This document shows positions 12,001 through 25,165 of a stretch of 64,000 bases of DNA, in pieces. The notes beneath the pieces are model-generated. The model was given only the letters and a program-made list of their open reading frames with translations, made no database searches and was not told the DNA's origin. Source of the DNA: Psococerastis gibbosa (Eukaryota; Arthropoda; Insecta; Psocodea; Psocidae). The translations under genes were made by a program, and so were the position numbers. Numbering within the stretch: position 1 is the stretch's first letter; each line of letters starts with the position of its first letter. The DNA is taken from positions 22,903,464-22,967,463 of the forward strand of contig OZ020490.1 in NCBI GenBank assembly GCA_963971405.1, in the 5' to 3' direction.

Positions 12001-12575
12001 AAATCTTCTTTCTTTTTTTTTCTTTCTTTTCCTTGTCCAGTATTCCCTGGACAAGGAGTATATATTACAAAAATACAATACATAATAATACCATCCCGCA
12101 TCCCCAAGCTAGCGCTTATTTGGGACAAAAGACTCATACAGTGCTGCTAAACAAGGCTTAATCATTTATTTTTGTTATTTATTTATAATGTTTATTTTAT
12201 TTTGTTTTATTTTAACTTGTTATTTTAATGTCATTTATTATTATTATTATTATTATTGTTATTATTATTAACTCCCATTAACCAGCCATCTTTTTATACC
12301 CGCTTTTAACTTACCCATCTGTTTAATTTTTTTCATTTGTGGAGGAAGTTCATTAAATATCTTTGGTATAAGTACTTTGTTTAATCTCCCTCCGTATATC
12401 TTTTCTTTTCTTTCTTTTCCTTGTCCAGTATTCCCTGGACAAGGAGCATATATTACAAAAATACAATACACAATAATACCATCCCGCATCCCCAAGCTAA
12501 CGCTTATTTGGGACAAAAGACTCATACAGTGCTGCTAAACAAGGCTTAATCATTTATTTCTGTTATTTATTTATA
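12001..12575 (-). pseudogene. LINE reverse-transcriptase C-terminus fragment with duplicated 3' end
   Basis: The minus-strand frame at 12268-12525 contains GGRLNKVLIPKIFNELPPQM followed by KAGIKRWL, resembling the C-terminal end of CR1/Jockey-like RT proteins (KIFN-LP...FK--V--WL pattern). A ~150-bp stretch beginning CCTTGTCCAGTATTCCCTGG occurs twice, at about 12030-12180 and 12418-12570, in direct orientation. It flanks the coding remnant, either as a local duplication or as two element ends. Confidence 0.55.
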
Positions 12576-13230
12576 ATGTTAATTTTATATATATAATAAC
12601 CATAATAACATAACATAATATATATTAATTATTAGCATTAGTTTTTTTTTCTGAGTGAGTGTGTGTTTTGTAATTTAGCAAGTAAGTATACCCAAGGAGA
12701 AATGTAGTGGAGGCAACGGGAGACAGGGAAAATTGAAAAATACACGACATTCATTGACTCTTAGACGGTACGATACGTTCTAGTGGGCACTATTATGGAA
12801 CAAATGCATAGAGAATTCCACCACAAGTACAGAACACACATAGAGCCATGTCAAATATGAAATAATTGCCCGTGACGTCACTAATTACATAGAATAGTAT
12901 GTCTACGAAATCCAAATAATAGAGTGGACTTAAGTGTACAAAGGCGTCACAGAGTACACAAAGAATAGAGAGTAGACATCTACAGCAGGGTTGTGTTCAA
13001 TTATTCCGTTTGCGAAGAATTCAGTGGCCAATCCTATTATAGAGGGCAATCAAACTAGACGCTTAGCGCTAACACCATCGATATTACAAGGGGCGCGGAC
13101 CGGGGTGCATTTAGTTACACGTGCCGAGGGAATATATTTGCTTTTGGCCACCCTCCTGATTAAGCCACATCACGATTTACAATGCACAATTTTTGTTTCT
13201 TTCTTCTAGCTACTGCATAGTTTTGGATTT
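12576..13230. other. No gene recognised
   Basis: AT-rich sequence; a short plus-strand ORF at 12991-13209 has no recognisable domain. Confidence 0.35.
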
Positions 13231-13513
13231 TTTGAGCATTTCTGTTTCTGCAGCCCTACTATGGCGATTTGGGCTGTGCAGCGCATACTGCTGATTAAGC
13301 GATAAACATACTAATTTGAGTCCAATTGCTCAAGTTGAAGGCTGTAGCAGCAGCCCCACTATGGCGATTGGGATTAACTTTAACACCGGGAATAGAATTA
13401 AATTATTGTAAATAAACCCCAAGGTGTAAACTATTAATTCACATTGATTCAACAGTTTTAAACAAAATCTGTTCGGTTTTGTTACTCTATTTAACACCTA
13501 AAACATATACCTG

Positions 13514-13649
13514 CAGCCTGATCGAGGCGATTATAATACCGGTATTTATTTCATCCCCTGGTATTAAAAATGTAAACAAGATAATTTTATAATGGAAAGT
13601 GCTATTCAAAATTTGTTTGTTTACAGTTATAATCCACTCGATCAGGCTG
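13514..13649. mobile_element. 136-bp MITE with CAGCCTGATCGAG inverted ends
   Basis: Inverted ends CAGCCTGATCGAG and CTCGATCAGGCTG are flanked by CTG on both sides. The uninterrupted R1 site reads ACCTGAAGGT, so a 3-bp CTG duplication fits. No ORF. Confidence 0.75.
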
Positions 13650-14089
13650 CTGAAGGTAGAAGTCATCGTTAGAAAGGTTCCGCAGAAAATTTATCTTTTA
13701 GGCGTTTCACATGAAAATTGAGTTATTTTAATTTTTTTAGCCCCAAAAGGAGAGTATTAAGGGGCAAGCGACCCACCGCATTTTTTTAACATTAATTAAG
13801 GGCACAAGATATGTGAATTTAAAGAAAATCATCCGAGCCGTTTCAGAGAAATAATTTATTTAGCCGTTTCTTTTAGAATAAACCCCAAAATTGAGTTAGC
13901 CCAAAATAAAAATAAAACATTTTTCCAAGGTATGATTTTTGTGAACCTTCATGCCAAATTTCATCAAAATCCACCGATTAGTTTGCCCGCAAATCGATAA
14001 ACAGACAGAAAGACAGACATTTCGTACAAACTTTTTTGGTTTCCGAAATCTCAGAATCAAACATTTTAACCATCACACAGCTTTCCTAA

Positions 14090-14231
14090 GGCGGGGTTTC
14101 CACATACGTCAATGGTCAATGGTAAATATGGTTTTGACATGGTAGCAGACATTTTTAGTATGTCTTTAATGTTTGCTAAAACGTCAATACCACATTTACC
14201 ATTGACCATTGACGTATGTGGAGACCCTGCC
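14090..14231. mobile_element. Palindromic MITE (GGCG..TTTCCAC), 142 bp
   Basis: The arms GGCGGGGTTTCCACATACGT and the complementary right arm are near-perfect inverted repeats. The centre carries GGTAGCAGACATT. Flanks are TAA (left) and TTA (right); intact R1 has a single TTA in CTTTCCTTATAC, so a TTA duplication with one mutated copy is likely. A 3-bp TTA/TAA target fits the PIF/Harbinger type. Confidence 0.75.
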
Positions 14232-14319
14232 TTATACTACGTATAAATTGGAAAGCAATAAATATAATAAAAATTTCTAAAATAACCACCACAATACGAT
14301 TATTATAATAACGAAGGCT

Positions 14320-14455
14320 TTCACGGCCGGAGTCTAATAAGGGGACAGAAGAATCCGGGCTAATAGGCCGTGGTCGATTTGGAAGTAGGCTTCCAAACGT
14401 TTCGTCTTCCAACAACGGCGGTCGACATCTTCATTGGCACTACGTACACGTACAC
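14320..14455 (-). repeat. Short interspersed repeat (AAACGTTTCGTC type)
   Basis: Contains CCAAACGTTTCGTCTTCC and GCGGTCGACATCTTCA. A second copy in reverse at about 29300-29420 reads GATGTCGACCGC and GACGAAACGTTTGGGTGTCC. Only these two members were noticed. Confidence 0.45.
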
Positions 14456-14499
14456 TTCTAAGGTTGTATCGCGGAGGTACCGTAGCAACTAACTGACCT

Positions 14500-14716
14500 T
14501 TTAATAAATAAATAAATAAATATTGACTTTTGTTCTATTACTAAGCCATCCTAGCGGAGTTAGGGCTATAAAGCCCTCTCTTACACTCAACTAGGGAAGA
14601 CCCGGGACCGCCCGCCCTCCGAAGCATGGCCAGAAAATGTAGCTAGTGTGGGACTCGAACCAACAACCTTACGGGTGAAAGTTGGAGTCTGTACCACTAC
14701 TCTACATGTCCTGACA
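14500..14716 (-). mobile_element. SINE-A copy (tRNA-derived), reverse
   Basis: On the minus strand: tRNA-like head GGACATGTAGAGTAGTGGTA (A-box region), B-box-like GGTTCGAGTCC, body CTACATTTTCTGGCCATGCT, then the LINE-like tail AGTTGAGTGTAAGAGAGGGC and a TTTA-type simple repeat end. Sister copies: 16096-16310, 20026-20232, 28131-28240, 32268-32493, 47641-47862. Confidence 0.85.
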
Positions 14717-15289
14717 CGAATATGATTATTGACAACTTATTGTGAAACCACCCATGACCACCCACCATCCCGGACCCCCCTGATGTAGCCAAAATTCAAA
14801 TTGCCACAGCTAGGCGGGAGAATCGACCCCGGATGTCATTTCTCTTCTTTACAGACCCCCAACCTTCATTATCATACATACAGGAATGTAACAATGCAGA
14901 TTGTACAGGTGAAAGGGTTGAGGGGACGGAATGTAAATCATGGCGGGAAAGTTTGAACGGGCCGCGCGCTCTCGCCTTAATCCACCCGGATAGATTTATA
15001 GGTTTAATCAGCCGGGGATTAGCCAGCGTTGACAGACGATGATTAACTTTCGTACACACATATACGATACTCTCATCGCGTTCAAGCTAAGCTGCTCCCG
15101 ACACCTGCCCCGCTCATCAACATTGTCTTTTTGCAATTCGCAACTCTTTCAGCAAGGTTGATATGTGAAAAAGTCGCTTGCGGCTCGCGAATTTGTTTAT
15201 ATGCCACCAACTCGCAGACAGTTTCATTAATCAGACGACTTTGTAAACAAAAAGTTTTCTGTTTTTTATTTATTTTCTATTTTTAACAA
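14717..15289. other. No gene recognised
   Basis: Locally less AT-rich (14790-15060) with overlapping short ORFs on both strands but no recognised domain, splice structure or repeat match. Confidence 0.35.
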
Positions 15290-15437
15290 AAGATTATTCG
15301 CATATAAACAATTCAATAAATGTATCCAAATAACCTCTTCAGTCGCCCTGTAGGGAATACCTGTGTTGAGTTACGACAGGTCACCGATCGCAAGATGTGT
15401 AGAGACTCGCTCAATTGCGAACAAGCTACCACTATGC
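15290..15437 (-). repeat. R4 short repeat, reverse
   Basis: Reverse of the segment at 19780-19925: GCATATAAACAATTCAAT, AACCTCTTCAGTCGCC, GTGTTGAGTTACGACA and AGAGACTCGC recur. A third, diverged copy is at 60740-60905 (TTGTTTGTATGCGATTAAC). Class unknown. Confidence 0.5.
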
Positions 15438-15449
15438 TATCGAAGTCCA

Positions 15450-15637
15450 ATGCCTGCTTTCAGCATTTCTGCTTCAAGCAACCCTGTCAGCCTGGCGGAG
15501 GGGGAGTGAGTCTGTTTATTAACTTGAGGCACCCTAAGGGTAGACTCGTTCACCGCGGGGAGCGGGGAGTTGACTGACAGGGTGGACCTCCTGATTATAG
15601 TGGATTCCGAACCACTTGGGGAACATAGTAAAGTCAT
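15450..15637 (-). repeat. R2 repeat fragment, reverse
   Basis: Reads CAGCATTTCTGCTTCAAGCA, CCCTGTCAGCCTGGCGG, GGGTGGACCTCCTGATTATA and CCGAACCACTTGGGGAACAT, the reverse of the R2 right half. Confidence 0.8.
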
Positions 15638-16095
15638 ACAATTAATTTGGAGGTGGCCAGGACTCGCCTAGTAGTGGGGGGGGGGTCCTATTTTCTCGCT
15701 AATAGATATTTTTTTTAAATTTTGGTATCATATAATAATAATTGAAGATAACAATGATATGGGTGTCCAAAAAAGTAAGCTTCGAGAAAAATCGATTATA
15801 AGGATTTACACTCATCGTTTTTCCCCTGACCGCAGATTCTTCAAGCCGCTGTATCTTTGTAGTTTAATTGTTTTTGCCAATTGTAAATACACCATCGGAT
15901 TCCTTAGGAAAAACTACACTAGAATTTTTTTTTGGACATTAATCATTCTTCCCATGTGTCCCACTCGACCGCTATACAAAGACACTTGGGGAGGCCTATA
16001 TATTTTACTACACTAAGTAATAAGACCTAATCTTTTACATTGTCAGTTGCTGTCATTAAGTGGTGCAATTTGCTAAAGAAACGATTATTAACGGG
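15638..16095. other. No gene recognised (intergenic or Pitx intron)
   Basis: AT-rich. If the Pitx homeodomain 5' exon lies to the left, this is intronic. No splice-bounded coding segment was seen. Confidence 0.35.
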
Positions 16096-16310
16096 ACATT
16101 AGAGTAGAGGAACGGACTTTCACCCGAAAGGTTATTGGTTCGAGTCCTACACTAGTTACATTTTCTGGGCCATGCGTCGGCGGGCATGTAAAGCAGGCGG
16201 TCCCGGGCTTCCCTAGTTGAGTGTAAGAGAGGGCTTTATAGCCCTAACTACGCTAGGTTGGCTTAGTAATAGAACTAGAAAAGTCTTTAATTATTTATTT
16301 AGTTATTACC
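16096..16310 (+). mobile_element. SINE-A copy, about 160 bp upstream of a Pitx exon
   Basis: Plus-strand copy with TTTCACCCGAAAGG, GGTTCGAGTCC, CATTTTCTGGGCCATGC, GTTGAGTGTAAGAGAGGGCT and a TTATTTATTTAG end. If the upstream homeodomain exon lies to the left, this copy is in the Pitx intron. Confidence 0.85.
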
Positions 16311-16471
16311 CTGAATATGACTGCATATTCTGCATAAAAAATTTGCAGCGCCAAGTGCATGTTTTCGTATTGGTTAGCACATTAGCCGCAAGGGTCGCGG
16401 TATCAGGTCAATACCAATTTTAGGTATGCTACAAAATTTTCCTCTAAAACTACTCTTCTTTTCCTTTTCAG

Positions 16472-16736
16472 GTATGGTTTAAAAATAGACGTGCGAAATG
16501 GCGGAAAAGAGAACGAAATGCAATGAATGCGGCGGCTGCCGAGTTCAAAAATGGCTTCGGTTCTCAATTCAACGGTCTTATGCAACCATTCACGGATGCG
16601 GACGCACTATATTCTAGTTACTCGAGTTACAATAACTGGGCGACCAAAGTTCCGAGTCCTTTAGGCGCCAAAAGCTTCCCTTGGTCCGTTAACCCACTGA
16701 CCAGCGTTGTTCCTCCAAATCACCAGACCGGCGTAG
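16472..16736 (+). CDS. Pitx: Pitx (pituitary homeobox / Ptx1), internal exon: homeodomain C-terminus and linker
   Basis: The exon opens after a pyrimidine-rich acceptor (TTCCTTTTCAG) with codons for [15 protein letters not shown]. This is the recognition helix of a K50 paired-like homeodomain followed by the basic extension characteristic of Pitx. The preceding homeodomain residues must lie on an upstream exon, and a split at this point of the third helix is common in paired-class genes. The linker continues [20 protein letters not shown], then a Tyr/Ser-rich stretch and a [10 protein letters not shown] block. I place the donor at GTATGT (16737), leaving phase 1, which fits the GA that opens the next exon at 17882. 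Pitx proteins are nuclear transcription factors binding bicoid-type TAATCC sites. Upstream coding exons were not identified in this window. Confidence 0.93.
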
Positions 16737-18192
<1,456 letters not shown>

Positions 18193-19275
18193 GAGGAGCT
18201 GTGGGACTCTACGCTTGGGCAGCTAAGCAGTAGAGTCCCGCTGCATAAGCAGAGTTCGGACAGCAGTATGAGTCCTATGAACCAGAGTGATCGATGTACA
18301 CCAAATAACTAGTCTTGCGAGAATACGAACGAAGATGATCATTGACTGCAGGTGATGAACAGTAGATTATTGGTTTCCAATTTTTTCAGGTGCCGTGATT
18401 TTTTATAATGATTTCCTCTAACATATTCAGAGCGAATCCGTGTACGTCCACCACACGTTTTTCGTACAGAAAATATCGATAGTAGAGTCGTCAAAAATAA
18501 CCTTTAAATGAGCAGAAATGCTCCTCTAAATTTATATACATGATTCACTTAACACCAATTGCCCACAGTTCTTGAACTCCTTCCTAAGAACTACCACACC
18601 AATCGTTTTTTCAACCAATTTAATGATTATGGCCAATCTATGTTAGACACAAGTGCACACAAGGGCGGATTTTGCCTCCAATTTAGGGGGGGGGGGGGGG
18701 TCAGCGGTCAGGTTCAGTGGATTATAACATTTAAAGAAAATTTATTTTTAATTCCCACTGTAAACCCATTGTTATCCAGTGTAAATTAATTTATTGGGAG
18801 TCCGGACACATTATATACCATAACGCTCAATAGCTGAGTGATATTTCATGAAATATTTGATTATTGTACACTTAAAAGGCTTTTCCCTTCCAATAGTCTC
18901 GCAACTGATGCCATCTCCAAAGCCCAAACGAAACCCCATCCTAAGTCAGGTTTACGTATCACCATGGTCTTCCTCTTATTCATATTCCCTTATTTCTTCC
19001 TCCAGCCAATTCCGTGGCATGCTATGCAAGGAGCATAGAGAAACCATTGAACCATTCCGATTAGATGTCAATGAAGGAACTTTGGTTGCATTCCTCGCTA
19101 GACAGTGAGCGACATTTTATTTAGGCTAGTACTTATTAACGTGGAGCTTTAAAACTGTATCAACACAGTAATTCAACTCATATCTACGGTTGACTTGCAG
19201 CCAGTGATTATCTAAACTCTGTATATATAAGAATAATACCCTAAAAATGTTAATAAAGAAAAATTGTGATTGTGG
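18193..19275 (+). other. Pitx: Likely Pitx 3' UTR and poly-A signal
   Basis: Non-coding sequence after the Pitx stop, with a G12 run near 18688-18699. The first clear AATAAA in sense orientation is at about 19251 (GTTAATAAAGAAA), so the transcript may end shortly after. Earlier variant signals are possible. Confidence 0.4.
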
Positions 19276-19779
19276 TATAAGAAAGACCTAGCCTGAATGG
19301 TTGTGAACAGTAAAACAATTTCCCGTACCGTACCTGACTTACTGTTTGTATATGTGTAAGGTACGATACCTTAATTATTACAGGTTGAAAATTGTATTTT
19401 GGGCAACGAATCCTGTTTAGTTCCCTGCTAACAAAGAATAGCCTGGGGTAACGCATTTAGTGCAATATAGAAGAAAAATAACTTACTGATAAAGTACAGG
19501 GAAGTTCTGACATTAGAAATCAATTCAGCAGTTGAAGACATCGTTGAGCAGCAAACATTGAGGGTATTCATGCCATGGGTTTCAAAATAGTAATATAATA
19601 TATAATATAATGGATGTGCGGCATTAAGTGCAAAACAAGTTTTTGGGGGCTCAAATGTCCCATCTCCCTTATAATACAGAACTGTAAGGCCAATCAGCGA
19701 TAATGACGGTACTACAAATCAAAATGTAGAGAAGCCCGCCTTTACTAATTCCCTAATTCGGCTTCAATGGCCAGCAGGT
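19276..19779. other. No gene recognised
   Basis: AT-rich sequence downstream of Pitx, without coding or repeat match. Confidence 0.35.
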
Positions 19780-19925
19780 GGTAGTGTGCATGTACTTGTG
19801 TGAGTCTCTACACACCATGCGATCGGAGACGTGTCGTAACTCAACACGGGTACTAACCTACAGAGGTGACTGAGGAGGTCAGTCGGATGCATTCATTAAA
19901 TTGTTTGTATGCGATTAACCTATAA
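19780..19925 (+). repeat. R4 short repeat
   Basis: Contains GGTAGTGTGCATGTACTTGT, GAGTCTCTACACACC, GTGTCGTAACTCAACACGGG, GAGGTGACTGAGGAGGT and TTGTTTGTATGCGATTAACC, shared with 15290-15437 (reverse) and, more distantly, 60740-60905. Confidence 0.5.
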
Positions 19926-20025
19926 AAAATATATATATAAATAAATGATTGATATTTCCCGTGAACTTTGACTTCGTTCAATAAATAGAATATGGCAGAG
20001 TCCGGTTGTCTCATAATTCAAGTGC

Positions 20026-20232
20026 ATAATAATAATAACTTTTTGTCTTATTACTAAGCCAACCTAGCGGAGTTAGGACTATAAAGCCCTCTCTTACACT
20101 CAACTAGGAAGGCCCGGCACCGCCTGCTTTACATGACCTCCGAAGCATGTCCAGAAAATGTAGAATGTGTGGGCCCGAACTAACAACCTTGCGGGTAAAA
20201 GTCAGGGTTCTTACCACTAATCTACAAGTCCT
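20026..20232 (-). mobile_element. SINE-A copy, reverse
   Basis: Minus-strand element with the shared tail (GGAGTTAGGACTATAAAGCC on the plus strand), a body with GAAGCATGTCCAGAAAATGT and a tRNA-like head ending CTACAAGTCCTG at about 20232. Confidence 0.85.
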
Positions 20233-21096
20233 GTTGATCATTTCATTATTTCGAAACTCACAGCGTGATTTGCCCTAGTAGTACCCCCGATCCTCATCCT
20301 AAAACAGGGTCATTTAATAATCAGCTTTTATATTAGTTGTGACCGAAACACTTGGCACCAAAAATTTAGAGTGACTATGACTTTAGCGTACGCGGTACTG
20401 TAGGCCTAGCATTATTGGAAATGAATAACTTACCCGGAAATTATTTAAACCCAATTAAAAAAGTTATTAAACCCAACCCGTTCCAAAGCATTCAAAATTG
20501 TATCATCTACGTCTAACAGTTATAATTAATAATCACAGCAATAAATCTTTAATTTATTTGATGAATTTTTGATTTTCCTTTTCAATTCGTTTTTATTCTT
20601 TAAGTCAATTTACATTTATCGCGGTTTATTTAAGATAAGATAATTTGCATTTATTTTATTCCGGGATAAGGTATTCTTTTATGTTGTGCTAGGTTTGCTG
20701 GTCAAAAGTGCCAAACATAAATTTAATTGGCAACAAATAACAATATTTAAACTGCCTATGTCATGATTTAGCACTCCGTTTCTATTCAAGCTTTTTTTTT
20801 GACAAAATAACGGGAAAGGCTTAGACTCAAAAGAATGCTAAAGTGAGAAATTAGGTACGCGAAAAAGTTTCGTTCGGGGGTTAGGTCATTAAATTTTATT
20901 ATTTCTTTATTTTTTACTATATTACCAAACCTATTTAACATTTGTAGAAATTATTTTTTTCTTCGTAAAAGTTAAAGGAAACAGAAGAAATACTAGTACA
21001 CCAAATATTAAAAATTAGTTTCGTATTTCTGTAGACCTAGTAAATATATTATATTATCGTATAATGCTCACGAACATAAATGAATTATTTTTTTTA
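20233..21096. other. No gene recognised
   Basis: Very AT-rich, stops in all frames, no repeat match found. Confidence 0.35.
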
Positions 21097-21517
21097 GGCG
21101 GGTATTCCACAGGTCAATTTTAACTCAAATTTGATTTGAGATTTTTGTTTTACTCTATGACATTCTCCATTTTAATTTCCTCATGTTAAAATTGATCAAT
21201 GATCATAGAGTAAAATCACGCGTTGCAAACAATAACAAACTAAAATTAAACAATGGCGTCGTCTGGAGATGATAAATAATTTAAATTAATTTTTTGAGAA
21301 CGAACGAATTATTTCGTGGTATCAATCATAAAATTTCTTGTAGATTATAAAATTAAAAGAAAGGCAAACTTACAAATTTGGAAAAAATTGAAAACAAAAA
21401 TGATCAATTGTTGAAAACAAGTGGAATGGGGTGTAAAAATAAATAATGCAACATTGATGATTTTCCGTCAATGACAAAATCGAATATGAAGTGAAATTGA
21501 CCAGTGGAATACATGCC
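21097..21517. mobile_element. 421-bp MITE (GGCG..ATTCCAC ends)
   Basis: Left end GGCGGGTATTCCACAGGTCA and right end TGACCAGTGGAATACATGCC are inverted. Flanks TTA (left) and TTT (right) suggest a 3-bp AT-rich target. Unlike its relatives the interior is not a continuous palindrome. Confidence 0.65.
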
Positions 21518-22320
21518 TTTGAGTAACATAAATTAAATTAGCTTTCCTTTGAGCCTGCCTTGCCCATTATTAATAACTTACATTATTAACAGAATTAGAT
21601 TAAATTAAATTTTAAATACAGCCCTATGGGTAAGAATGTTATCATACCGGTATGGCACAAAATCTTTGTTAACTGTGTCAGAAATAAATAGATTAAAACA
21701 TACTATACAATCATTTTGTATTACTTGAGGATGCCATTATTATAGTCTTACATTCTTTACTGTTTCACTAAGTTAGGTCTATACCTACCAATGTTGGTTG
21801 TAAATTTATTACAATAAAACCAAAGATTATTATTCGTCGAAGGCGGTTCATTTGAAAACGGTTATAGGCATAGCATAACTTTAAATTACAATACAGTAGA
21901 AAATCAATTACCGTAAACCGTAAACTAAAGTGAGGGTGTTGCGATAGTGTGAATTTGCGGGTTTATTTTGAAGAATTTGGAAGCTTCACGTGTAAATTTT
22001 AGGAGCAAATCGTTTCGTTTCATTTCATAAGCTATGTTTTTGATTGCTTAACGCTTAGTTTACCTACAAATAAGCTCCAACAATTTCTCTAGGCGAAATA
22101 AATCACATCAACATCACACTGTGTCAGCAATGAAACAACTTCTTTAAATTCTTAAATTTCATTGATTAATTTTTACTTTTCAAGTGGCAGCGATTTATTA
22201 TAGTACAAAATACCGGATATTTAACACATGTGTTGTACAGTAGTAGGATTATGGTAAGCCTACGCCTTTATTTGGAATTTCGGACCTGTTTATTTTTCTA
22301 GTTCATTTCAATGTTTAATG
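21518..22320. other. No gene recognised
   Basis: AT-rich sequence without identifiable coding or repeat content. Confidence 0.35.
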
Positions 22321-23235
22321 GCCAGGTTACACGAGGAGTTTGCGGAAACGGGTCTAGCGTAAAATAATACGCTAATAAGAAAAGTAGTTTGTTTACATGC
22401 AAAGAACGAAGTATCTTTTAGGCTTTCTGGACACGATGCGTTTTTCCCAAGCGTTCTTGGTGCGTTTTACCAAGGTCAAAACGCACAGTTTTAACGCAGG
22501 GAATGGTACAATACACGATGCGTTTTTCCCGAAGTTAGTCCGCCATTTTTGTTTATTGTTATTTTTGCTTAAAAATACAATGCAAAACTAATTTTTTAAC
22601 ATGCCTAGACCAAAAGGAAGAAGAAAAGAGACTATATTCTAATTCTAATTCTACAGATGAAGCTCGAAAAAGAGCAACGACATGATAGGCAATTAGTTAA
22701 ATCATGATTTTTACTAAATCGGTACGATTACTCCCATGTTAGACTTATTAAGGAGCTACAGTTATTGCCAAGTAATTTTTCATAATTTTGTTAAAATAAT
22801 TGGAATGTTTCGTGTGCCAGAGGCACGGAAATGACTCAAACGCATCGAAAAATTCATACAAAATATCTTGTTGTAGTTGCTCCGCCATTTTGTCTCTTTC
22901 GATAGTAAACAAATCGTGGAAGCAGACATTTTTAGTAGCAAAATAGCAGGGATTTTGTGTTCGTCATGTTGCCCGCCTAACCGACGAGAAAACGCATGCG
23001 TCAAGAAATCGTTTCATTTCGAATTCCAAATAGCGCGTCCAAGCGTTTTACCGGTGCGTTTTCTCACTGGTGCCGTGTATATCCACGTTAAAACGCAACG
23101 TTTTTCCTAAACGCTTGGGAAAAACGCATCGTGTCCCGAGTCCCTTAATAAGAAGGAAACCCTTTGCACAATGTAAACACGGAATGAAAAGCTTATCCTA
23201 TGTTTATTTTACGTCAGACCCGCACCCGTAACCGC
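22321..23235. mobile_element. Two nested inverted-repeat elements
   Basis: The inner element, 22429-23136, has long inverted ends GGACACGATGCGTTTTTCCC and GGGAAAAACGCATCGTGTCC, and a diverged second inner pair around GGTGCGTTTTACC. The outer pair is GGGTCTAGCGTAAAATAA (22351) and TTATTTTACGTCAGACCC (23205), consistent with an outer element into which the inner one inserted. No clean target duplication was identified for either. Confidence 0.6.
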
Positions 23236-23359
23236 CTGCTTTAAACAGGCCGTTACATATATATATTAAGAGATTGATGCGATTACGTTATAAAAGTTCA
23301 TACTGAAATCAAATTGCACTCCACAGTATTCCAGCACACTGTTACACCACATTGTATTA

Positions 23360-23510
23360 GGCGCCCATTCCACATACGTCAATCGTCAATGAAAAATTGA
23401 AAAATGACGTTTTAGCAGACATTAAAGACATACTGAAAATTCTGCTACCACGTCAATTTACGTCATTTTTCAATTTTTCATTGACGATTGACGTATGTGG
23501 AATGGGCGCC
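23360..23510. mobile_element. 151-bp near-perfect palindromic MITE
   Basis: Arms begin GGCGCCCATTCCACATACGT and mirror each other over about 65 bp. The ~20-bp centre contains AGCAGACATTAAAGACATAC. Flanks are TTA and TAA. It would form a strong hairpin as single strand. Confidence 0.8.
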
Positions 23511-23863
23511 TAACACATCCTTCAAACAGATCATTTTCAATAATATGACTTGTAATAAACCTAAAATTAAAATGGGCCAATTTTATTATTAACAAAGTGA
23601 ACCGCCTTCTTGGCTCAAGTCCATTGTATATGATACTTTAATTGTGCAATTTAAATACAAAAGTCGATGTTTAATATAAGACATTCAAGAGAGAAACCTG
23701 GTAGATTTTATTTTACATCCGGTAACCCAACCCATTGATTAGACCAAAAAATAAAATTTGATTAAGTATTAAAAAGTAGGTACATATAACATAGGTAGAT
23801 AGGCAGACATTAACGGCACAGGAGTATTTCTAAGACTGATATCTTGTAAAAGATAATATAAAA

Positions 23864-24692
23864 AAGAACCGGTCCGAGTTTACTCGAACATGCTTTCCAA
23901 TTTATCAAAATTAGTAGATAGAGAAAATGAGTAATTTCATGGTAAATAATTTTCCAATGGTTAAATTTCCGATATCTCGGGGGGGGGGGGGGGGTGTCCA
24001 CCTGACGTCACTGGAGGTGAGGTAAATTCAAGATAGGTCAGACCAACACATTACCACACAGCAATATTGGCAGGGCACGCAATGCATTTGAGCGTGAATT
24101 TTCTATCACTTTTTCAAAAAAACATTTTTTTGCACAAAACCAAATACTTTTTTGGGAAAGCAACCTGCCCGGTTTCGTTACTCAATTTAACACCTAAAAC
24201 ATACCTGAAGGTAGAAATCATCGATAGAAAGGTGTCACAGAAAAATTATTTTTTAGTCATTTTTCATTAAAATTTAGTCATTTTTATTTTTTTACCCCCA
24301 GAAGCAACCTATCAAGGGGCAAGCCATTAACAACAACTACAACATATGTGAATTTAATAGAAATCGTTGGAGCCGTTTTTGGGAAATAATGTTTTTAGAC
24401 GTTTTTTTGAAGTTTTTTGAAAATAAAAACCCCCCCAAATTGAGTTAGCCCAAAATAAAAATAAAAATTGACCCGAGGTATGATTTTTGTGAACCTACAT
24501 GCCGATTTCATCAAAATTGACCGAGTAGTTTGCCAGGAAATCGACGAACAGACAGACAGACAGACATACATTTCGTAAAAACCACTTTTTTGGGTTCCTG
24601 GGACCTTAAAACGTGTAAATCCGTTGAAATCTCGGAATCGAAAATTTGGACCGTCACAAAATTTCCTTATAATACGTATAAATTGGAAAGCA
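23864..24692 (-). mobile_element. R1 repeat, complete, reverse
   Basis: From GAACCGGTCCGAGTTTACTC to ATAAATTGGAAAGCAA, with GACAGACAGACAGACA at about 24550-24566. It lies inside the 148-bp array, with at most two extra A/T bases at the junction and no longer duplication. Confidence 0.85.
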
Positions 24693-24939
24693 ATAAAGTC
24701 CATCTTCTAGGACGTATTAAATCTTCTAGATCGCATTAAAAAGTAGGGCCTAGGTTGGCATGCAGAGTTGCTGACATTAAGAGCACAAGCATACTGCTAA
24801 TAGGCCTAATCATGATCTTCTAAAAGATAAATATAAAGGCAGCAACGCGACAGTCTTCTAGGGCGTATTAAATCATCCAGAGCGCATTAAAAAGTAGGTA
24901 AATAAAACATAGGTAGATAGGCAGACATTAAGCCGGCCG

Positions 24940-25165
24940 CCATACCAAGTTGAATCCAGCGGACCAGAGCAGGTTCAAAGCTGCAGATAAATTGGTCGTG
25001 TGCACAGTGCCGGTAGGGGAACATGGTAGGACTTGTCCTGGTCACCTCCGAACTAATCGTGTGACTTCACTGTTTCCCAAGTGGTTCGGAATCCACTATA
25101 ATCAGGAGGTCCACTGGAGTCCTATGGGCCCACACCGTGGCCTGGGACTGTGTCAAACCATACTA
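24940..25165 (+). repeat. R2 repeat fragment
   Basis: CCATACCAAGTTGAATCCAG, CAGAGCAGGTTCAAAGCTGC, GTGTGCACAGTGCCGG and GGTCACCTCCGAACTAATCG mark a diverged R2 left half. Closely matched in reverse by 28970-29168, so the two form a subfamily. Confidence 0.75.

Larger units (their letters stand above)
13465..14250 (-). repeat. R1 repeat (reverse) interrupted by two MITEs
   Basis: Recognisable R1 in reverse: AACACCTAAAACAT, GGGGCAAGCGACC, TTGAGTTAGCCCAAAATAAA, a degenerate GACAGACAGAAAGACAGACA tract, then TACTACGTATAAATTGGAAA. It is older than other R1 copies by its divergence. One MITE lies at 13514-13649 and another at 14090-14231. Confidence 0.8.
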